DNA of 64,000 nucleotides from Alicycliphilus denitrificans K601 (GTDB lineage Bacteria; Pseudomonadota; Gammaproteobacteria; Burkholderiales; Burkholderiaceae_C), in the NCBI RefSeq assembly GCF_000204645.1, contig NC_015422.1:4789001-4853000 (forward strand), in the 5' to 3' direction. Both the position numbers and the translations under genes were made by a program. Shown piece after piece: positions 1 through 10,800 of this stretch (within the stretch, counting starts at the first letter, position 1; every line of letters begins with the position of its first letter). The notes beneath the pieces were generated by a model that worked only from the letters and a program-made list of their open reading frames with translations, searched no databases and was not told where the DNA came from.

Positions 1-134
1 AGCGCCAGCGGTACCTGCACGTCGCGCGCCATGAGCTGCAGCACGCGCGCGTCGAAGCGCCGCAGGGCATGGCCCAGCAGGCGGCCCAGGTGCGCCTGGC
101 GCCAGCGGTCGTCGGAGGATGGTGTCTCGCCCAT
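1..134 (-). CDS. MarR-type regulator, N-terminal fragment (runs off the left edge)
   Basis: Only the first 44 codons are inside the window, reading leftward from an ATG at 134. The peptide begins [20 protein letters not shown] and continues with an amphipathic helix ending in [11 protein letters not shown]. This resembles the N-terminal dimerisation helix of MarR-family winged-helix regulators. A MarR gene divergent from recA is common in Acidovorax-like genomes, which is the main support. The DNA-binding domain is not visible, so the assignment is tentative. Confidence 0.5.
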   Translation of the reverse strand, partial: MGETPSSDDRWRQAHLGRLLGHALRRFDARVLQLMARDVQVPLA

Positions 135-168
135 GCCCTATTGTCAGCCAAACTGACCAATATATCCT

Positions 169-196
169 TTGCGAACCGCATCAACGCCCATAAACT
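169..196 (+). promoter_or_regulatory. Probable recA promoter (-35/-10)
   Basis: TTGCGA at 169-174 and TAAACT at 191-196 are 16 bp apart. Each matches four of six sigma-70 consensus positions. The predicted transcription start falls inside the first LexA box directly downstream, the expected arrangement for an SOS-repressed promoter. This is inferred from sequence only. Confidence 0.45.
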
Positions 197-197
197 A

Positions 198-213
198 CTG
201 TTCACACATCCAG
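198..213 (+). promoter_or_regulatory. LexA (SOS) box 1 of recA
   Basis: CTG-N10-CAG pattern, reading CTGT-N8-CCAG, one base off the CTGT-N8-ACAG consensus used by beta- and gamma-proteobacterial LexA. It lies just downstream of the predicted -10 element and one base before a second, perfect box. It presumably represses recA until DNA damage triggers LexA cleavage. Confidence 0.65.
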
Positions 214-214
214 C

Positions 215-230
215 CTGTTGTTCGAAACAG
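215..230 (+). promoter_or_regulatory. LexA (SOS) box 2 of recA, perfect consensus
   Basis: Perfect CTGT-N8-ACAG operator, 50 bp before the recA start codon. It is 17 bp centre-to-centre from box 1, so two LexA dimers could bind side by side about 1.6 helical turns apart. Confidence 0.8.
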
Positions 231-280
231 TGGGCCAGCAGAACCCGACGATCCACCCTGATTTCCCGCAAGGAGCCCCC

Positions 281-1390
<1,110 letters not shown>

Positions 1391-1413
1391 ACGGCACCCG
1401 GCGTTTGCGGCAG

Positions 1414-1463
1414 AAATGGCCTCTGACGCCTGTCCATCAAGCGCCAGCAGCTATTTTTCATAG
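1414..1463 (-). repeat. Dispersed ~45-bp element, copy A (recA-recX spacer)
   Basis: Read on the minus strand it gives TAGCTGCTGGCGCTTG, a short variable spacer, then GGCGTCAGAGGCCATTT. The same pattern recurs through the window (see 1935-1980, 7756-7804, 12105-12148, 41119-41158 and others). This copy fills most of the gap between recA and recX and stops just before the recX start. Confidence 0.75.
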
Positions 1464-1470
1464 AGCACTC

Positions 1471-1929
1471 ATGGGATTCGCCAGGCTCTCGCTCAAGGCC
1501 CGCGCGCTGCGCCTGCTGGCGCAGCGCGAGCATTCGCGCAGCGAGCTGCAGGCCAAGCTGGCGCGCCACGTGCAAGAGGGCGAGGATCTCGCCGCGCTGC
1601 TCGACGAGTTGCAGGCCCGGGGCTTCATCGACGCCGCCCGCGTGGCCGAGTCCGTGGTGCACCGCCGCGCCGCGCGCTTGGGCGCCCAGCGCGTGGCGCA
1701 GGAGCTGCGCCGCAAGGGCCTGGACGAAGACCTCGTGCGCGCTACCGCCGCGCAGCTGGCCGGCACCGAGCTGGAACGCGCGCGCGCCGTGTGGCGCCAG
1801 CGCTATGGCGGCGCGCCCGCCGCCGCGACGCCGCAGGAGCGCGCGCGCCAGATCCGCTTCCTGGCCGCGCGCGGCTTTGCCGCCGACGTGGTGCGCCGCG
1901 TGGTGCAAGGCGGCGAGGATGATGAATAA
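1471..1929 (+). CDS. recX: Regulatory protein RecX
   Basis: RecX (152 residues) binds RecA filaments and limits their extension and ATPase activity. The protein is almost entirely helical and arginine/alanine-rich, with the three-helix repeats of the family: [20 protein letters not shown] near residues 10-30, [18 protein letters not shown] near 46-63, and a third repeat ending [15 protein letters not shown]. Length is typical. The ATG at 1471 was chosen because upstream in-frame codons belong to the dispersed repeat. It sits directly behind recA and probably shares its SOS-controlled transcript. Confidence 0.93.
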   Translation: MGFARLSLKARALRLLAQREHSRSELQAKLARHVQEGEDLAALLDELQARGFIDAARVAESVVHRRAARLGAQRVAQELRRKGLDEDLVRATAAQLAGTELERARAVWRQRYGGAPAAATPQERARQIRFLAARGFAADVVRRVVQGGEDDE

Positions 1930-1934
1930 AAACG

Positions 1935-1980
1935 GCATCCAGCGCTTGCCAGACAAGCGCAAGCAGCTCCACTTTCAATA
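1935..1980 (-). repeat. Dispersed element, copy B, forming a hairpin between convergent genes
   Basis: Contains a perfect stem GCGCTTG (1942-1948), loop CCAGA, CAAGCGC (1954-1960). It lies in the 55-bp gap between the convergent stops of recX (1929) and the DUF1631 gene (1985). It could act as a bidirectional 3'-end stem-loop. On the minus strand it reads GAGCTGCTTGCGCTTG and ends in GCCGTTTTT. Confidence 0.65.
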
Positions 1981-1984
1981 GCAA

Positions 1985-4279
1985 TTACTCGAACAGGCGC
2001 TCGGGATTGGCGTCGATCTTGGTGAGCGCATCACGCGTGGCGCGCAGCGTGAGGCTTTCCTCCTCCTGCGCCGTCAGCAGGCCCGCCTGCAGGTAGGCCC
2101 CCAGGCGCTTGAGCTGCACCAGGTAGCTGCTGCCATCCATGGCCGCGAACAGGTGCAGCTGCTTGCGCTGGCTGTGCCACACGTACTGGACCTGGGCCGA
2201 TGCGCCGTTGTGGTCAAGCGTGAACCAGACGCCCAGCGGCAGCTGCTGCGCCCAGGCGACCATGTCCTCCTGCACGGGCGCGCCGTTGTCGGCAATGACG
2301 TGGATGGACGAGGCGTCTATGCCCAGCAGCAGCTCGATGTTGTCCGCGCTCAGCGGCATGTCGCCCAGCGTCTCGTCGCTGATGAAGTCTTCCAGGTTGG
2401 CCAGGCGCTTGACCATGGCGTCGATGTGCTCCTGCGAAATGGACGCCGTCTTGGACAGGAAGGCATCGGCCAGCGTGTCGGTCAGCAGCTTGATCTGCGC
2501 GTCCTGCTGCGCCCCCGTCACGCCGATCAGCGCCAGCCCCTGGCGCAGGCATTGCAGCAGCGCGGGCAGCTGCTGGATGACCTTGGCGCGCTCGGCGCGG
2601 TGCGGCTTGGCGCTGGCGGCCCATACCAGGTCGGCCGCGGCGCGCTTGTAGGCGGCCGTGTCGGCGTGCTGCGGGCCGTCGCGCACGGCCGAAACGGCCA
2701 GCACCTCGGCCCAGGTCTTGAACAGGAAGTCGCGGATCTCGTCGCGCACCGGCATGTCCTTGAGCAGGGCGCGCAGTTCGATGGTGTACTGGATCGCCAG
2801 CGTCTCGCGCTGCTCCACCTGCTGGGCCACGCTGACGATGCGCGAAGTGGCCTGGCGCTCGGTCAGGAAGCGGGCGAGGAATTTCTCGAACTCCCCGTGC
2901 ACCAGCTCGAACACGCGCTTGCCGGTCTCGGGATACTGCTCGATGACCTGCACGATGCGGCGGATCTCCGCCTCCAGCGCCGTGCCGCTGATGGCGCTGG
3001 CGTCGAAGCCCAGCACGCAGCTGCCCATGCGGTCGATCAGCTGGCGCGCGGGGTGGGTGAGGTTGCTGAAGAACTCGGGCTCGGCCAGGGCCACGCGCAG
3101 CACCGGCACCTGCAGGCGCGCGAACCACACGCGCACCGCGGGCGGGATGCGGTCTTCGCTCAGGATGCTCTGGAACATCAGCGCCACCACCTCGATGATG
3201 GCCTTCTCGCCGGCCGTGCTGGCCTTCTTCTTGAACTCGGCCGCGCGCTCGCGCACCACGTTGGTGACATGCACCACCGCCTGCGGGCTGTAGTCCTCCA
3301 CCAGGGTGGCCATGCCGCTGTAGTAGAGGTCGGCCTCCACGCGCTCGGCCGACAGCGCGTGCACCAGCGCCGCGGATGCGGGCTGCGGCTGCACCATGTC
3401 GTACGCCACGACGGGCTGGGTCAGCAGGCGGCGCAGCTGCATCAGCACGCCCTGGGCGCGCTGGCGCGCCCGCACCAGGGGGCTGCCCGATCCGGCGGCT
3501 GCCGCCACCGTGTGCGGGAAGGGGGTCACGTGCGGCGGCGGCAGCCCCTGCGCGGCCGAATGCGCCGCCAGGCCCGCGCCGCCCGATTCCGGGCCCAGCG
3601 CGCCGGCGCGGCTCACCCCCGTGGCCGTGCTGCGGCGCACGCGCGCGCGCAGGTCGTTCGGCACGGCCACGCCCTGCTCATCATAGAGCTTGAGCAGCGC
3701 CTGGTACTGCGCCAGCGCCAGGTTGGCGAGCTCGCGCTGCAGGGGGTCGAGCACCAGCTGCAGGTCGTCGCGCTTGAGGCCGGCCTCCAGCCATTGCTCC
3801 ACGAGCCGCAGGCACTGGGCCTCGGGGCGCAGGATGTCGCTGCTGGCGAGCTCGCGGCCCTCCAGGTGCTGGGTGCGCTGGCGCACGGCATCGAAGGGCG
3901 CGCCCACCTGCTCGGCCACGGTGAGCGCCATGCGCGAGGCCAGGATCCTGTTCTCGACCTCGTCGTCGCCGACCAGCGCCAGCCCGTCGGACATGGGCAT
4001 GGCCGCCGTCCGCCCGGGGGCGCTCTGCTGCGCCAGGCCCCCGCGCCAGCCGCGCACCATGAGCTCCACCCAGGCCTTGTGGCGGGTCTGGTAGCCCATC
4101 CAGGCGTCGCGTCGCAGCTGCATGTCGCGCACCGTGCCCGTGCGGCCCATGAGCTCGGTCAGGAAATCGAGGAGCTTCTTGTCCAGCGCCGGCAGGCCGG
4201 CGCACAGCCCATCCACGAAGCGTTGACGGGCCAGCTGGGCCAGGCGCCGGTGGGCGGTGGAGGGCGGTGAGATGTCCAT
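1985..4279 (-). CDS. DUF1631 family protein
   Basis: A 764-residue cytosolic protein of the DUF1631 family, which in other genomes is often mislabelled thymidine phosphorylase. No signal peptide or membrane span is visible. The N-terminal half is helical (FVDGLCAGLPALDKKLLDFL; LRRDAWMGYQTRHKAWVELM), the centre (about 230-300) is low-complexity and Gly/Ala/Pro-rich, and the C-terminal ~150 residues look beta-rich (GVWFTLDHNGASAQVQYVWH; HLFAAMDGSSYLVQLKRLG). The function is unknown. The start at 4279 follows an upstream GGAGGTC. It lies 56 bp downstream of secF on the same strand and may be transcribed with the sec genes. Confidence 0.85.
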   Translation of the reverse strand: MDISPPSTAHRRLAQLARQRFVDGLCAGLPALDKKLLDFLTELMGRTGTVRDMQLRRDAWMGYQTRHKAWVELMVRGWRGGLAQQSAPGRTAAMPMSDGLALVGDDEVENRILASRMALTVAEQVGAPFDAVRQRTQHLEGRELASSDILRPEAQCLRLVEQWLEAGLKRDDLQLVLDPLQRELANLALAQYQALLKLYDEQGVAVPNDLRARVRRSTATGVSRAGALGPESGGAGLAAHSAAQGLPPPHVTPFPHTVAAAAGSGSPLVRARQRAQGVLMQLRRLLTQPVVAYDMVQPQPASAALVHALSAERVEADLYYSGMATLVEDYSPQAVVHVTNVVRERAAEFKKKASTAGEKAIIEVVALMFQSILSEDRIPPAVRVWFARLQVPVLRVALAEPEFFSNLTHPARQLIDRMGSCVLGFDASAISGTALEAEIRRIVQVIEQYPETGKRVFELVHGEFEKFLARFLTERQATSRIVSVAQQVEQRETLAIQYTIELRALLKDMPVRDEIRDFLFKTWAEVLAVSAVRDGPQHADTAAYKRAAADLVWAASAKPHRAERAKVIQQLPALLQCLRQGLALIGVTGAQQDAQIKLLTDTLADAFLSKTASISQEHIDAMVKRLANLEDFISDETLGDMPLSADNIELLLGIDASSIHVIADNGAPVQEDMVAWAQQLPLGVWFTLDHNGASAQVQYVWHSQRKQLHLFAAMDGSSYLVQLKRLGAYLQAGLLTAQEEESLTLRATRDALTKIDANPERLFE

Positions 4280-4335
4280 AGACCTCCGATATTAGCGGTA
4301 GCGCATATGCATCCACCCGGACGGCGGGCGTCAGA

Positions 4336-5289
4336 TCACACAACGGCTCCCGAGTTGGGGTCGTTGGGGTCTTCCTCCTTGCGCGCGGAGGCCTTGACCA
4401 GATCCTCGCGCTTGACGCCCAGCCACATGGCGATGGCCGCGGCCACGAACACCGAGGAATAGATGCCGAATAGGATGCCGATGGTCAGCGCCAGCGCGAA
4501 GTAGTGCAGGCTGGGGCCGCCGAAGAAGAACATCGAGAGCACCATGGCCTCGGTCGAGGCGTGGGTGATGATGGTGCGGCTCATCGTCGAGGTGATGGCG
4601 TGGTCGATCACCTCGTGCGTATTGAGCTTGCGGAACTTGCGGAAGGCCTCGCGGATCCGGTCGAAGATCACGACCGACTCGTTGACCGAGTAGCCCAGCA
4701 CCGCCAGCACGCCCGCGAGCACCGAGAGCGAGAACTCCCACTGGAAGAACGCGAAGAAGCCCAGGATGATGACCACGTCGTGCAGGTTGGCGATGATGGC
4801 CGCGACGCCGAACTTCCACTCGAAGCGCAGGGCCAGGTAGATCACGATGCCCAGCACCACCATGCCCAGCGCCATGAGGCCGCCGTGCACCAGTTCCTCG
4901 CCGACCTGCGGGCCGACGAACTCGGTGCGCCGCAGCGTGACGCCCGGATCCTCGCTCTTGAGCGCGGCCAGCACCTGCTCGCTCTGCTGGGCCGAGGTCA
5001 CGCCCTTCTGCACGGGCAGGCGGATCATCACGTCGCGCGAGGTGCCGAAGTTCTGCACCACCACGTCGGGATAGCCCAGCGCCGCCACCTTGTCGCGCAC
5101 CTTGCCGATGTCGGCGGTCTGCGCGTAGGCCACCTCCATGACGGTGCCGCCGGTGAACTCCACCGACAGGTGCAGGCCGCGCGTGACCAGGAAGAATACC
5201 GCCAGGGCGAAGGTGATGAAGGACACCGCGTTGAGCACCAACGCGTACTTCATGAACGGGATGTCTTTTTTGATGCGGAAAAATTCCAT
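4336..5289 (-). CDS. secF: Protein translocase subunit SecF
   Basis: SecF (317 residues) is the smaller inner-membrane partner of SecD; together they use the proton-motive force to pull preproteins across after SecYEG/SecA. TM1 lies near residues 15-37. A periplasmic domain follows, with FTGGTVMEVAY, then five C-terminal TM segments containing GYSVNESVVIFDRIREAFRK and the TIITHASTEAM segment of SecD/SecF/RND proteins. The start has a strong AGGAGG just upstream and is 11 bp after the secD stop, so translation is probably coupled. Order yajC-secD-secF is standard. Confidence 0.97.
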   Translation of the reverse strand: MEFFRIKKDIPFMKYALVLNAVSFITFALAVFFLVTRGLHLSVEFTGGTVMEVAYAQTADIGKVRDKVAALGYPDVVVQNFGTSRDVMIRLPVQKGVTSAQQSEQVLAALKSEDPGVTLRRTEFVGPQVGEELVHGGLMALGMVVLGIVIYLALRFEWKFGVAAIIANLHDVVIILGFFAFFQWEFSLSVLAGVLAVLGYSVNESVVIFDRIREAFRKFRKLNTHEVIDHAITSTMSRTIITHASTEAMVLSMFFFGGPSLHYFALALTIGILFGIYSSVFVAAAIAMWLGVKREDLVKASARKEEDPNDPNSGAVV

Positions 5290-5300
5290 GATTTTTCCTC

Positions 5301-7196
5301 CTAGTTACTACGGCCAGCCACGGAGCGCAGCTCGCTCGCGTCCTCGGGCTTCCACACCTGGCCGATGGCCACGCTCTTGAGCTTCTTCTTGCGGCCATAC
5401 CAGAGGTTGACCAGGCCGCGCGAGAAGAACACGGCCGAGAACATGCTGGTCAGGATGCCGATGCAGTGCACCACGGCGAAGCCGCGCACCGGCCCCGTGC
5501 CGAAGGCCAGCAGCGCCAGGCCCGCGATCAGCGTGGTGACGTTGGAGTCCAGGATGGTGGCCCAGGCGCGCTCGTAGCCCGCGGCGATCGCCGCCTGCGG
5601 CGCCACGCCCGCGCGCAGTTCCTCGCGGATGCGTTCGTTGATCAGCACGTTGGAGTCGATCGCCACGCCCAGCGCCAGCGCCATGGCGGCGATGCCTGGC
5701 AGCGTGAGCGTGGCCTGCAGCATGGACAGCACGGCGATGAGCATCAGCACGTTCACCGAGAGCGCGATGGTGGAGAACACGCCGAACAGCACGTAGTACA
5801 CGCACATGAAGGCCGCGATCGCCGCCATGCCCCAGACCACGCTGTGGATGCCGCGCGCGATGTTGTCCGCGCCCAGGCTCGGGCCGATGGTGTATTCCTC
5901 GATGATCTCCATGGGCGCGGCGAGCGACCCGGCGCGCAGCAGCAGGGCCGTGTCGTTGGCCTCGGTGGTGGTCATGCGGCCCGAGATCTGCACGCGCCCG
6001 CCGCCGATCTCGCTGCGGATCACCGGGGCCGTGACGACCTCGCCCTTGCCCTTCTCGAACAGCACGATGGCCATGCGCTTGCCGATGTTCTCGCGCGTCA
6101 CGTCCTTGAAGATGCGCGAGCCCTTGGCGTCCAGCGTGAGGTTCACGGTGGGCTCCTGGGTCTGGCCGTCGAAGCCGGGCTGGGCGTCGGTCAGGTTCTC
6201 GCCCGTGAGGATGACCTGCTTCTTGACGATCACGGCCTGGCCGTTGCGGTCCAGGTATTTCTCGTCGCCGAAGGGCACGGGGCCGGTGCCCATCTCGGCG
6301 GCGCGTGCCTCGGTGCCCTCGTCCACCATGCGCACCTCCAGCGTGGCGGTGCGGCCCAGGATGTCCTTGGCCTTGGCCGTGTCCTGCACGCCGGGCAGCT
6401 GCACGACGATGCGGTCCAGCCCCTGCTGCTGGATCACGGGCTCGGCCACGCCGAGCTCGTTGATGCGGTTGTGCAGCGTGACCATGTTCTGCTTGAGCGC
6501 CTGCTCCTGCACCTTGCGCAGGGCCTCGGGCTTGATCGTGGCGCGCAGCCTCAGGCCCTCGCCATCGGGGCTGCTCGCGACCACGAGGTCGGGGAACTGG
6601 TCGGCGACCAGGTTGCGCGCCGCCGTGGCCGTGGCCTCGTCGCGCACGCGGATGTCCACGGCCTGGCCGTCGCGGCTGATGCCACCGTGGCGGATGTTCT
6701 TCTCGCGCAGGGCGGTACGCAGGTCGCCGGCATAGGACTCAGCCTTCTTGGTGATGGCCGCCTGCATGTCCACCTGCAGCATGAAGTGCACGCCGCCGCG
6801 CAGGTCCAGCCCCAGGTACATGGGGCGTGCGTTGATCGCGGTCAGCCAGTCGGGCGAGCGCGACACGAGGTTAAGCGCGACGATGTAGGGCGGGTCGGAC
6901 GGGTCGGGGACCAGCGCCTTCTCGATCGCGTCCTTGGCCTTGAGCTGATTGTCCGGTGTATCGAAGCGCGCGCGCACCGAGTGGCCGTCGAACACCACCG
7001 AGTCCGGGCTCACCCCGGCCGACTGGAGCACCTCCTCGACGCGCCGCTGCAGCGCGCCATCGACCTTGATCGTGGCCTTGGCCGAGGACACCTGCACGGC
7101 AGGCGCCTCGCCGAAGAAATTGGGCAGGGTGTACAAGGCCCCTATGAGCAACGCGATCACCAGGATCGCGTACTTCCAGACCGGGTAACGGTTCAT
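5301..7196 (-). CDS. secD: Protein translocase subunit SecD
   Basis: SecD (631 residues) is an inner-membrane protein with a large periplasmic head that grips emerging preproteins. TM1 is at about residues 8-26. The first periplasmic subdomain begins near GLDLRGGVHFMLQVD, the conserved D-L-R-G-G motif. The C-terminal six-TM block carries VAIDSNVLINERIREELR, the counterpart of the SecF motif that contributes to proton flow. It lies 82 bp downstream of yajC and 11 bp before secF. Confidence 0.97.
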   Translation of the reverse strand: MNRYPVWKYAILVIALLIGALYTLPNFFGEAPAVQVSSAKATIKVDGALQRRVEEVLQSAGVSPDSVVFDGHSVRARFDTPDNQLKAKDAIEKALVPDPSDPPYIVALNLVSRSPDWLTAINARPMYLGLDLRGGVHFMLQVDMQAAITKKAESYAGDLRTALREKNIRHGGISRDGQAVDIRVRDEATATAARNLVADQFPDLVVASSPDGEGLRLRATIKPEALRKVQEQALKQNMVTLHNRINELGVAEPVIQQQGLDRIVVQLPGVQDTAKAKDILGRTATLEVRMVDEGTEARAAEMGTGPVPFGDEKYLDRNGQAVIVKKQVILTGENLTDAQPGFDGQTQEPTVNLTLDAKGSRIFKDVTRENIGKRMAIVLFEKGKGEVVTAPVIRSEIGGGRVQISGRMTTTEANDTALLLRAGSLAAPMEIIEEYTIGPSLGADNIARGIHSVVWGMAAIAAFMCVYYVLFGVFSTIALSVNVLMLIAVLSMLQATLTLPGIAAMALALGVAIDSNVLINERIREELRAGVAPQAAIAAGYERAWATILDSNVTTLIAGLALLAFGTGPVRGFAVVHCIGILTSMFSAVFFSRGLVNLWYGRKKKLKSVAIGQVWKPEDASELRSVAGRSN

Positions 7197-7278
7197 GATC
7201 GCGTTTCTTCAATACCCGGGAGGCAGCGGGCCCGCCCCCCGGAAACAGGCCCGCGGGCCTGGGAAAACCGGCCCGGGA

Positions 7279-7611
7279 TTACTTGACGGTGCCCTTGGGC
7301 AGCACCTGGGAGACGGCGCTGCGCTGCACCTGCACCTGCACGCCGCTGGCGATCTCCAGCTGGATATAGCCCTCGGACAGGCCCGCCACCTTGCCCAGCA
7401 GGCCGCCGGCCGTGGCCACCTCGTCGCCCTTGGCCAGGGCGTCGATCATGGCGCGGTGCTCTTTCTGGCGCTTCATCTGGGGCCGGATCATGATGAAGTA
7501 CAGCACCACGAACATCAGCACCAGCGGCAGCATGCCGGTGAGCGAACCCATCAGGCCGCCCTCGGCGGCTGCGGCGGGTGCGGTTTGTGCAAAGGCGGAA
7601 GAGATAAACAC
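7279..7611 (-). CDS. yajC: Preprotein translocase accessory subunit YajC
   Basis: YajC (110 residues) is a single-span protein of the SecDF-YajC holo-translocon. The start is a GTG at 7611 with GGAG eight bases upstream; the longer open frame upstream has no family similarity. Residues 1-20 (FISSAFAQTAPAAAAEGG) precede one TM segment (MLPLVLMFVVLYFIMIRPQ), followed by the cytosolic motif KRQKEHRAMIDALAKGDEVATAGGLLG. It is the first gene of the yajC-secD-secF group. Confidence 0.95.
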   Translation of the reverse strand: MFISSAFAQTAPAAAAEGGLMGSLTGMLPLVLMFVVLYFIMIRPQMKRQKEHRAMIDALAKGDEVATAGGLLGKVAGLSEGYIQLEIASGVQVQVQRSAVSQVLPKGTVK

Positions 7612-7755
7612 GGGAGAAGCTCCACTCAAACTAGGGATGGAAGGTCTGACACGCCCCACGGGGCCTGCCGCGAGGGCAACAGGTAATTGTATGCGGCGTG
7701 CGCCAGCGCCCGCATGGCAAGGCCCGCCGGACTCCAGGGCTTGCCGCGTCTCCAA

Positions 7756-7804
7756 TGAAAATAACCGCCAGCGCTTGCCAGTAAATCGCCAGCAGCTATC
7801 GAAA
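7756..7804 (-). repeat. Dispersed element, copy C
   Basis: On the minus strand: TAGCTGCTGGCGATTT, spacer, GGCAAGCGCTGGCGGTTA. It lies directly after the indolepyruvate oxidoreductase stop (7815) and upstream of yajC, so it could form the 3' end of the former transcript. Confidence 0.65.
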
Positions 7805-7814
7805 ACAAAGCACT

Positions 7815-10800
7815 TCAGGCGGTGCGCCGGGGCGCCTGGGCCGGGGCACGCCAGCGGTCCATGAGCGCGAACCATTTCTTGCGCGCCGCCTGCAGGTGGC
7901 GTTCCTTCACGTGGCCGTAGCCGCGGATGTCCTCGGGGATGCGCGCGATCTCGGCGGCCAGGGGCAGCCGTTCGGCCGACAGGCCCGCGAGTAGTTCGTC
8001 GACGCAGGCGCGGTATTCCCGGATCAGCGCGCGCTCGGTCTTGCGCTCCTCGGTACGGCCGAACGGGTCGAGCGCGGTGCCGCGCAGGCCCTTGAACCGG
8101 GCCAGCACGCCCATGGCCTTGCGCATCCAGGGGCCGTAGCTCTTCTTGACGAGTTGGCCCGTGTCGTCGTGCTTGGCGAACGTGGGCGGCGCCAGGTGGT
8201 GCACGATGCGCCAGTCGCCCTCGAACATGCCTTCGAGGCGCTGGGTGAAGGCCGGGTCGGTGTGCAGGCGCGCCACCTCGTACTCGTCCTTGTAGGCCAT
8301 GAGCTTGAACAGGTAGCGCGCCACGGCCTCGGTCAGGCGCGTGCCCTGGCCCAGCGCGCCCTCCGCGGCCTGCACCTTGTCCACGAAGGCCTTGTACTCG
8401 GCGGCGTAGGCGGCATTCTGGTAGCCGGTGAGGAACTCGACGCGCCTGTCCACCATCTCGGCAAGGCCCGGTTTCTTGACGAACTGGATCACCTGCGCGG
8501 CCTGGTAGAGCGCCTGCACGGCGGCGAGGTCGTGCGCGCAGCGGCGGCCCCACTCGAACGCGGCCTGGTTGTTCTCGACCTGCACGCCGTTGAGCTCCAT
8601 GGCGCGCATGAGCGCGGCGTGCGTGAGCGGCACGCGGCCCTTCTGCCAAGCGTAGCCCAGGATCAGCGGGTTAGTGTAGATGCTGTCGCCCAGCAACTCG
8701 GTGGCGGCGCGCTCGGCATCGAACACGCCCAGCAGGCCCGGGCCCACGGCCTCGGCGATGGCGGCCTCGCAGCCCTCGGCGGGGAAGCGCCAGTCGGGGT
8801 TGTGCACGAAGGCCGCGGCGGGCGTGCCATGCGTGTTCAGCGCCACGAAGCTGCGGCCCGGCTGCATGACGGCCAGCGTGGCCGGGTTGGCCGCGACGAT
8901 GGGGTCGCAGCCGATCACCAGGTCGGCCTTGGCCGTGTCCACCTTGGTGGTGTGGATGTCCTCGGGGCGGCGCGCGATCTGCACGTGGCTCCAGGTGGAG
9001 CCGCCCTTTTGTGCCAGGCCCGCGGCGTCCTGCGTGACCACGCCCTTGCCCTCCAGGTGCGCGGCCATGCCCAGGAGGGAACCGATGGTGATCACCCCCG
9101 TGCCGCCCACGCCGGCCACGACGATGCCCCAGGCGGCATCCAGCGCGGGCAGCGCGGGCTCGGGGATGGGCGGCAGGCCGGAGAGGCTGCCCTTCTTCTC
9201 CTTCCTGGGCTTCCTGAGCGATCCGCCCTCGATGGTCACGAAGCTGGGGCAGAAGCCCTTCACGCAGGAGTAGTCCTTGTTGCAGCTGTTCTGGTTGATG
9301 CGGCGCTTGCGGCCGAAGTCGGTCTCCACGGGCTCCACCGACAGGCAGTTCGACTGCACGGAGCAGTCGCCGCAGCCCTCGCAGACCAGTTCGTTGATGA
9401 CCACCGTTTTGGCGGGCGTGGCCAGCTTGCCGCGCTTCCTGCGCCGGCGCTTCTCCGTCGCGCAGGTCTGGTCGTAGATCAGTGCGGTGCAGCCGGGGGT
9501 GTCGCGCAGCTCGCGCTGGATGCGGTCGAGCTCGTCGCGGTGGAACACCTGCACGCCCGGCGGCAGGTCGTCGAGCAGCTCGGGGTGGCCGGCACGCGCG
9601 GCGTTGGCCGGGTGCGTGCGGCCCTGGTACTTGGCCGGCTCGTCGGTCACCACCACGAGCCTGGCCACGCCCTCGGCGCGCAGGCTGTGGGCGATCTGCG
9701 CCACCGAATGGCCCTCGGGCCGCTCGCCCACCTGCTGGCCGCCGGTCATGGCCACGGCGTCGTTGTAGAGGATCTTGTAAGTGATGTTGGCGCCCGCGGC
9801 GATGCTCTGGCGTATGGCCAGCAGCCCGCTGTGGAAGTAGGTGCCGTCGCCCAGGTTGGCGAACACATGCCTGTCCTTGGTGAACGGCGCCTGGCCCACC
9901 CAGGTCACGCCCTCGCCGCCCATCTGGGTGAAGGTGCTGGTGTTCCTGTCGGGCATCCAGTTGGCCATGTAGTGGCAGCCTATGCCGGCCACGGCGCGGC
10001 TGCCCTCGGGCACGCGCGTGCTGGTGTTGTGCGGGCAGCCGCTGCAGAACCAGGGCATGCGCTCGCCCGTGTCGACCTTGTGCCCGGCCATGCCGCGCTC
10101 GCGCGCCTCGATGACCGAGAGCCGGGCATCCATGCGCGCCACGACGTCCTCGGGCACACCCAGCTTCTTCAACCGCTTGGCGATGGCCTTGGCGATGATG
10201 GCCGGCGTCAGGTCGGCCTTGGGGCGCAGCAGCCAGTTCTGGCTCGGGTTGGGCATGCCCCACTCGCCGCCGGAGTGGTCGCCCTCGACCTCGTCGAACT
10301 TGCCGAGCACGTCCGGGCGCACGTCGGCGCGCCAGTTGTAGAGTTGCTCCTTGATCTGGTATTCGATGACTTGGCGCTTCTCCTCCACCACCAGGATCTC
10401 CTGCAGGCCCTGCGCGAAGTCGCGCGTGATGCCCGCCTCCAGCGGCCAGACCACGTTGACCTTGTGCACGCGGATGCCCAGCCGCCGGCAGGTGTCGTCG
10501 TCCAGGCCCAGGTCCGCCAGGGCCTGTCGCATGTCGTTGAAGGCCTTGCCGCTGGCGATGAGGCCGAAGCGGTCATCCGGGCCCTGGACCACGTTGTAGT
10601 TGAGCCGGTTGGCGCGCACGTAGGCCAGGGCGGCGTACCACTTGTAGTCCATCAGGCGCGCCTCCTGCTCCAGGGGCGCGTCGGGCCAGCGGATGTGCAG
10701 GCCGCCGGGGGGCATCTGGAAGTCCTCGGGCAGCACGATCTTCACGCGGTCGGGGTCCACCGAGATGCTGGCGGAGGACTCCACCACCTCCTGCACCGTC

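Noticed and set aside
2153..4270. 705-codon open frame antisense to the DUF1631 gene
   Set aside because: Same composition artefact; the sense frame is a known family of full length.
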